13,409 nucleotides of DNA, taken from assembly GCA_945874095.1 (NCBI GenBank), contig CAMCFM010000058.1, positions 1 to 13,409 on the forward strand. Direction: 5' to 3'. The DNA comes from Candidatus Kuenenia stuttgartensis. Lineage in GTDB: Bacteria > Planctomycetota > Planctomycetia > Isosphaerales > Isosphaeraceae. A model generated the notes under the pieces. It saw only the letters and a program-made list of their open reading frames with translations. It had not been told where the DNA came from and made no database searches. The position numbers were made by a program, and so were the translations under genes. This document shows, one piece after another, positions 10,501 to 13,409 of this stretch (within the stretch, counting starts at the first letter, position 1; the number at the start of each line of letters is the position of its first letter).

Positions 10501-10983
10501 GTTCTTACCGCTAGATTGAACGGATTGCAAACTGATTCCGTCAAGTCCTATTCTGGTCCAGACTTTCCCTGCCTTGAGTTGCTCAATTTCATAATCTAAC
10601 CGTAAAGTTGCAATATTACCTTCTACACGCCCATTGATTTGCATTGAGCGGATAAAGCCAACTTGAACCTCTGTGCTTTTTGCAGGGTCCGGAAGTGGAC
10701 TGGGGCGCAGCAGTTGAAAATCAGGTTTTGAAAGTCTCTTGAATAATTCCCCCATTTGCTTAGGGTCATCAAGAATGATATAAGTGGGCAGTTCAGAAGG
10801 CAGGCCATCCATTTCATTTGTATTAGTTGGATTTACGGGAATGGTAACACCTTGGGCCCACGATGCAGTGACATGAACATTCAGAGCGATCAGGATTAGT
10901 CCAAGACATAGAACCGATGGCCAGATTATCCGGACTGAATTCCTGACAAAAGAAAGCGGGTTGGATCGCGTCATACCAGTCAT
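7582..10983 (-). CDS. Large exported protein with C-terminal membrane bundle, unknown function (1133 aa)
   Basis: No characterised family recognised. I chose the ATG at 10983 because it overlaps the upstream stop as TAATG and has GGAG ten bases before it; a GTG at 11013 would add ten residues inside the upstream gene and lengthen an already long n-region. Residues 1-43 are a signal peptide (hydrophobic core about 19-39, cleavage S-W-A43/Q). Residues 44 to about 970 are beta-rich, with many alternating hydrophobic/polar strands typical of stacked sandwich domains. Three hydrophobic segments follow at about 978-1004, 1012-1027 and 1032-1049; the intervening T-V-D-K-R-F-Q loop and the R-C-N-L-F-R-R-N-H end suggest an outside body and a cytoplasmic tail of about 80 residues. 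The plan (signal peptide, about 930 exported residues, three membrane segments) repeats in the first half of the downstream 2084-residue protein, so the two may be distant paralogues. The stop overlaps the next start (ATGA). Confidence 0.88.
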   Translation of the reverse strand: MTGMTRSNPLSFVRNSVRIIWPSVLCLGLILIALNVHVTASWAQGVTIPVNPTNTNEMDGLPSELPTYIILDDPKQMGELFKRLSKPDFQLLRPSPLPDPAKSTEVQVGFIRSMQINGRVEGNIATLRLDYEIEQLKAGKVWTRIGLDGISLQSVQSSGKNMIATTIKDKSWAVQTENVGVHKIEVRIALDVISDRSTKRILFSIPESPSTSFMMEVPENVLFATTNNRDQLALKYDETRKSFVISSMLSPRSKIDIKWLGQSLLVSDDSQKVECRGLISLRLDADAVSTRQFWQIIPISGLVRELHFDLNADVMVTDIQINGQAVKSMASNLTSGKIRMTIKVPENLLLAQKDPVTCEIVTKESYSESNRSHVSVSRQIQWSAPVWKDAAITSGIIALEYPEKWFNLTGASQQLIPVDSRDLPDRLKKSNALTAFQFNDTLQNIVFKVRAKSSPILTKSFTIGVVRDHQVEYVTEIELLGEMVKSADYHLKLGLGSQILFVGPRDLWEGYDQIPSDKDSPFVHVKITPNKTSNPSGKQIVRVRYMQRIDSKTGFDFSSPVIAESKGSQNIVWLVAKPGFNIVTTDKMFKARTDISPDSIKSLALLLDQSISDNDTWLNSNLIRSGDGLFHQSFSDSETVKVKSTEAPPHLTYHQSISLVPESKSIIVKYKFDCLIDSGQLSIIKIQNKNLANRGESYQVTINGKRDASNDLLVFDGDIAEIKMDTPLHGINEIVIESSDNAPKIHLEDFLILNGDCASRRILVQSASNSRIILPENITGWQKALLNESDSSGIVTTDILEKLPVLEWVQFHNTFDSKKLCVVEKIKSFYDSHKPDLLSVFYTIQSEATELTFPSVNGLEPFSSLILNRETGIIKTDSGYKIPLNQTPKRFVLAIQYRHDTSTRSLEIPLPKDCDANDFIPSQLICEADEYHFPCLNPFGDLYKSMVPTGMHPDDNVIENHHASLFKYESVNPNKPFTIYLVNILIPCVIVVLITISLLSVFAWTVDKRFQNLFVLGFLSVCLSLYLNEKVNIWFISAFSVGTCVHLIFARCNLFRRNHDKSSVGPNQDSQPIVTIVMENKPKEPSTVLKYLSQAVSLQVPHSQIIDQAWSVSLDSEITAPDSKITEVIKSSK

Positions 10984-12965
10984 TAATCTATGACTCCATC
11001 CATCCCAAGCCACAACTGCCAGGCCTCAACGCCTTTTTTAGATGGATTTTCAGGCTTATATCCCATATCGTCGCGTGCTGCAATTTTCATCAGATGCTCA
11101 ATTGAAAGTTGTCTAATCAAAAGGGATGGGTTTTCAAGATTTTCAACCAGCACTTTTTTCCATGACAAATCGCCCTTCGATTCAGGAATCACCAGTAGCC
11201 GATTCAATAGGCGGGATGCCTCTCGATCCAGCTCTAATTCTTGGGCCAGCTTGGTTGCAATCCGTGGTGCAGCACTTGTTCGAATTAAAGCCGATTTTCT
11301 GACTGCTTCAACAGCTGATCCCCTTAATTCACTATTTCCTAGTTCTGTCAATGCATTTACAATAATATCATCTCGATCAATCCAGACTGCGATGTTCAAG
11401 GCGAGATCGCGAACAGACTTGATTTTATCAGAAACGGCATCCATGATTTCCACTGGCAAAGTTCGATTTTTATCCAAATACCGATTCATTGCCTCGGTGA
11501 TCATTTTCGTTGAAACAGCCTCTGAGGACCATTCCACAATTGGGGCTGGCGTGAGTTCACTACATTTAATACTGTTATTGGTTTCATTGTAAGTTAATAC
11601 AACAGCCTTCTCTTTGGAGCATTGGATTTTCTTATCCTGAAATGAGAAATCGGCACTACCTTTTTCCAAGATAATAAAAGCAGGGCTGGGGGCGAGCGGA
11701 ATTGTCAGGTCGGACGGGTCCATCTTAAGATTTGTTCTCGATATGATCATCGTACTATCAGGGTGAACGAGCAATTTGATCTCATTTTTTTTGTCAATCC
11801 GAATGACCAAAGTAAACCCGGTTTTTGAAGCGAATCGCAATTGACCTTGCCAAAGAATCGGGGGGCCTGAAGAAGGCCACTCCAAGAGTGCTCCCGTTTG
11901 TAATTCAATGTCGCCTGTGGTTGTTGTAATTTTGGTCGACTCTGCGGATGCAAATCGGACTGCCCCATGAGTTCTGGAGTCGCCTGGATTCAACTTTTTC
12001 CACTGCCTGGAACCCACCATCTGATTGTCAGGCTGATCAGGAACTACATCACTCACAAGGAAGATTGAGTCTTTTGATTTTGGAATGAATGAGGTGAAAT
12101 CAGGAAACAGGAATGCCGTTTTATTTATATGATCATCAGGAGTGACTGGAACTTCAGATTTTTCAACCACAGGGGCTGGTTCGACAGCCTGTTTTTTATC
12201 AGTTGAATCGGTCGATGCTGCAACATTTAATGGAATTTCATTTGATTTCATTGCTGGTTGTTCAGAAGTGATTTCGTCAGAAGCCTGATCGTTCGATTCC
12301 GTATCTTGGTTTTGATCTTGAATAACAGCCTTAGGCGGATCTGAACGAACGGCCAATCTTGACCCTGAATGAATATCCAACCATTGTGATATACCGAACA
12401 TCATCAATCCAAAAAACAGGATTCCGGCAATAAACTTTGGACGATGACGGGTAAAACTGGAGGTTGCTGGCGAATCTAACATATCCAGATCGACACAATC
12501 GACTTCCAGCTTGATTTCGGCTTGATTTTTCGTTGCTCGATCACGAGATTGCTGAAACCATCGATCGGACTGGATCCGTGCTTCAGGGCCTTTCACTAGC
12601 CGATACATTTTGGCGTGAGTATCGGAACTGGTTTCGATAGGCTGTTCCAAGAGGCTTAAAATCTGGTGAGATGCCGCAATTTCAGCCAAATGAACATCGC
12701 TATTCAGCGCAAGGCTCTCAACGGCCGAGGTTTGGTCACCTGGCAGGCTATTATCCAGATAAGCGGCGATGATGTTTGAGTCGATAGGCGTATTCGACCC
12801 CATACCAGGCACAGTGAGGCGCCTTTGACGAACCACTCGCCGGATCCGACGACTTAAATCCTGAGCGAATTTGGAGCTATGAAGCTGCCGGCCAATTCGT
12901 GCAACATCCTTCGGGGGAAGGGTATCGTCAAGCCAGGCCAGAAGTGTTCGAAGTGTGAGTCGCAT
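10983..12965 (-). CDS. Single-pass membrane protein with Cys-less anti-sigma-like N-terminus, FecR-like middle and HEAT-like C-terminus (660 aa)
   Basis: The start ATG at 12965 is preceded by GGAAAG ten bases upstream. Residues 1-50 (M-R-L-T-L-R-T-L-L-A-W-L-D-D-T-L) and 61-108 (I-A-A-Y-L-D-N-S-L-P) look like two copies of the helical anti-sigma/zf-HC2 type fold. There is no Cys before residue 157, so the usual zinc site is missing. I recognise this N-terminus from planctomycete proteins often found with ECF sigma factors. A membrane segment at about 178-195, preceded by R-H-R-P-K, puts the N-terminus in the cytoplasm. Residues 205-285 are a low-complexity Asp/Ser/Gln/Pro linker. Residues about 330-460 resemble a FecR-type beta domain (G-A-V-R-F-A-S ... 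T-G-D-I-E-L-Q-T-G-A). Residues about 485-660 are helical and HEAT-like, ending in a R-D-D-M-G-Y-K-P-E-N-P motif seen in planctomycete HEAT-type proteins. It is the first gene of the coupled unit. A role in signalling across the membrane is inferred; no sigma factor is in the window. Confidence 0.88.
   Translation of the reverse strand: MRLTLRTLLAWLDDTLPPKDVARIGRQLHSSKFAQDLSRRIRRVVRQRRLTVPGMGSNTPIDSNIIAAYLDNSLPGDQTSAVESLALNSDVHLAEIAASHQILSLLEQPIETSSDTHAKMYRLVKGPEARIQSDRWFQQSRDRATKNQAEIKLEVDCVDLDMLDSPATSSFTRHRPKFIAGILFFGLMMFGISQWLDIHSGSRLAVRSDPPKAVIQDQNQDTESNDQASDEITSEQPAMKSNEIPLNVAASTDSTDKKQAVEPAPVVEKSEVPVTPDDHINKTAFLFPDFTSFIPKSKDSIFLVSDVVPDQPDNQMVGSRQWKKLNPGDSRTHGAVRFASAESTKITTTTGDIELQTGALLEWPSSGPPILWQGQLRFASKTGFTLVIRIDKKNEIKLLVHPDSTMIISRTNLKMDPSDLTIPLAPSPAFIILEKGSADFSFQDKKIQCSKEKAVVLTYNETNNSIKCSELTPAPIVEWSSEAVSTKMITEAMNRYLDKNRTLPVEIMDAVSDKIKSVRDLALNIAVWIDRDDIIVNALTELGNSELRGSAVEAVRKSALIRTSAAPRIATKLAQELELDREASRLLNRLLVIPESKGDLSWKKVLVENLENPSLLIRQLSIEHLMKIAARDDMGYKPENPSKKGVEAWQLWLGMDGVID
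10994..11005 (-). promoter_or_regulatory. Ribosome binding site supporting the ATG start at 10983
   Basis: On the minus strand the bases read GGATGGATGGAG, with the GGAG (complement of 10994-10997) ten bases before the ATG at 10983. It lies inside the end of the upstream gene. This, with the TAATG stop/start overlap, favours the 10983 start over the GTG at 11013. Confidence 0.5.
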
Positions 12966-13159
12966 GATGCCGTCACTTTCCAGCTTTGCTAGTACCGCTT
13001 GATTATGGCCTGAAATCGCTCGCCTGTCCAGTTTCCTGGATCATGAAAACGTCTCTATATAGACATAAGTGCGATCTGCTGAGCTGATCCGTTCAGAATT
13101 CCCAAACATTTTTTGCCTTCCCATCTTGAGAAGTCAGAACTTGCCAAATCTGCCCAAAA
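12966..13159 (-). promoter_or_regulatory. Probable promoter/leader region of the three-gene minus-strand unit
   Basis: This 194-base gap is the only sizeable non-coding stretch in the window, and it is the only place a promoter outside coding sequence could serve the coupled unit. It holds a 10-base perfect palindrome TCTATATAGA (13054-13063), whose TATATA could be a -10 element, and a 5-base inverted repeat with a GAAA loop on the minus transcript (13027-13040). I could not find a convincing -35 partner (TTGACA) or a clean ECF-type pair (GGAAC with CGTC at 16-17 bases), so no exact promoter is called. It may also contain the end of the upstream gene's transcript; no T-tailed GC hairpin is visible. 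Confidence 0.35.
12976..12981 (-). promoter_or_regulatory. Ribosome binding site of the first gene of the three-gene unit
   Basis: GGAAAG on the minus strand, ten bases before the ATG at 12965. The same ten-base spacing is seen for the next gene. It is only a partial match to the Shine-Dalgarno consensus. Confidence 0.4.
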
Positions 13160-13409
13160 TCAGATGGGGTATACAACTTGAACGATGGCCTGAAGCCATA
13201 TCAATTGGATCATTGACCAGCAGATGTACCAGAGATGCAGTGGAATAGGCTTGGGCTCATGCTTCATTTTAACGATGGACGAGATCAGGAGTGGATAGAA
13301 CGGCAGCCACAGTCGCCCAACTTCGCTGAGGCTTTTTCCAGAGATGGCCAAGGCGATCAAAACCAGTGCCGTGATGACTGCTGGGGATGTGAGTGCTTGT
13401 TTGCGTTCT
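13160..13409 (-). CDS. Polytopic membrane protein, C-terminal fragment (5' end outside the window)
   Basis: The frame is open from the TGA at 13160-13162 to the window edge, giving 82 C-terminal codons; the TTG at 13360 is internal, because the frame continues in hydrophobic sequence beyond it. Three membrane segments are visible: A-V-I-T-A-L-V-L-I-A-L-A-I-S, then L-W-L-P-F-Y-P-L-L-I-S-S-I-V, and finally W-Y-I-C-W-S-M-I-Q-L-I-W-L-Q-A-I-V at the C-terminus. The S-E-V-G-R-L-W-L-P-F motif between the first two resembles a G/S-E-x-x-R-L-W motif I associate with the C-terminal part of planctomycete multi-pass membrane proteins of glycosyltransferase-C type. That assignment is tentative, since the catalytic N-terminal loops are not in the window. 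The gap to the next gene suggests a separate unit. Confidence 0.75.
   Translation of the reverse strand, partial: ERKQALTSPAVITALVLIALAISGKSLSEVGRLWLPFYPLLISSIVKMKHEPKPIPLHLWYICWSMIQLIWLQAIVQVVYPI

Noticed and set aside
11011..11013. GTG as start of the 1133-residue protein
   Set aside because: It lies well inside the upstream gene and lengthens the signal peptide n-region; the ATG at 10983 has a TAATG overlap and a GGAG at ten bases.
10990..11592. A 200-codon open frame on the plus strand
   Set aside because: It lies wholly antisense to the 660-residue gene, has a Ser/Arg-rich composition typical of a reverse-strand shadow, no export or domain signature and no promoter context.
12966..13159. 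An ECF-type promoter (GGAAC ... CGTC) for autoregulation by a partner sigma factor
   Set aside because: Partial matches such as GGAAAC and TGAACG occur, but none has a -10 CGTC/GTCT at 16-17 bases.
13160..13360. A complete small 66-residue membrane protein starting at TTG 13360
   Set aside because: The same frame stays open with hydrophobic sequence to the window edge, so this is the end of a larger protein.
1..13409. tRNA, rRNA, CRISPR, insertion sequence or phage attachment site
   Set aside because: No direct-repeat array, no transposase-like frame, no terminal inverted repeats and no cloverleaf-like sequence in the only sizeable non-coding gap; nearly all of the window is coding.

Overview
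The window looks like a chromosomal segment from a planctomycete (phylum Planctomycetota). The evidence is the C-terminal end of a DUF1501 protein next to an exported PD40 beta-propeller, a membrane protein with a degenerate anti-sigma-type N-terminus of a kind I recognise from planctomycetes, and very large exported proteins of unknown family. I cannot name the genus. No RNA gene, mobile element or CRISPR array was seen.

Layout. Positions 1-1301 (plus strand) hold the 3' end of the DUF1501 gene and, overlapping it by four bases, a complete exported six-bladed PD40/TolB-like propeller. Both are GC-rich with many C-ending codons. Only 29 bases separate them from a convergent block on the minus strand. 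That block, read from 12965 down to 1331, is a tightly coupled three-gene unit: a 660-residue single-pass membrane protein (Cys-less anti-sigma-like N-terminus, FecR-like middle, HEAT-like C-terminus), a 1133-residue exported protein with a C-terminal membrane bundle, and a 2084-residue exported protein. The junctions are TAATG (one-base overlap) and ATGA (four-base overlap), so the three are almost certainly co-transcribed and translationally coupled. After a 194-base gap, the C-terminal 82 codons of another minus-strand polytopic membrane protein run off the window end.

How the genes may work together. Hydrophobicity and charge suggest that all three coupled genes put most of their mass outside the cytoplasmic membrane. 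The 660-residue protein keeps about 177 residues inside, in a domain resembling the sigma-binding region of anti-sigma factors. This would fit an envelope complex that senses or builds something outside and signals inward, but no sigma factor gene lies in the window and the function is not established. The 2084-residue protein looks like two ancestral exported proteins joined end to end: a three-segment membrane bundle near residues 970-1038 is followed at Met1042 by a complete signal-peptide-like sequence ending in A-I-A-Q. This three-gene, four-module cassette is the best candidate here for an undescribed system.
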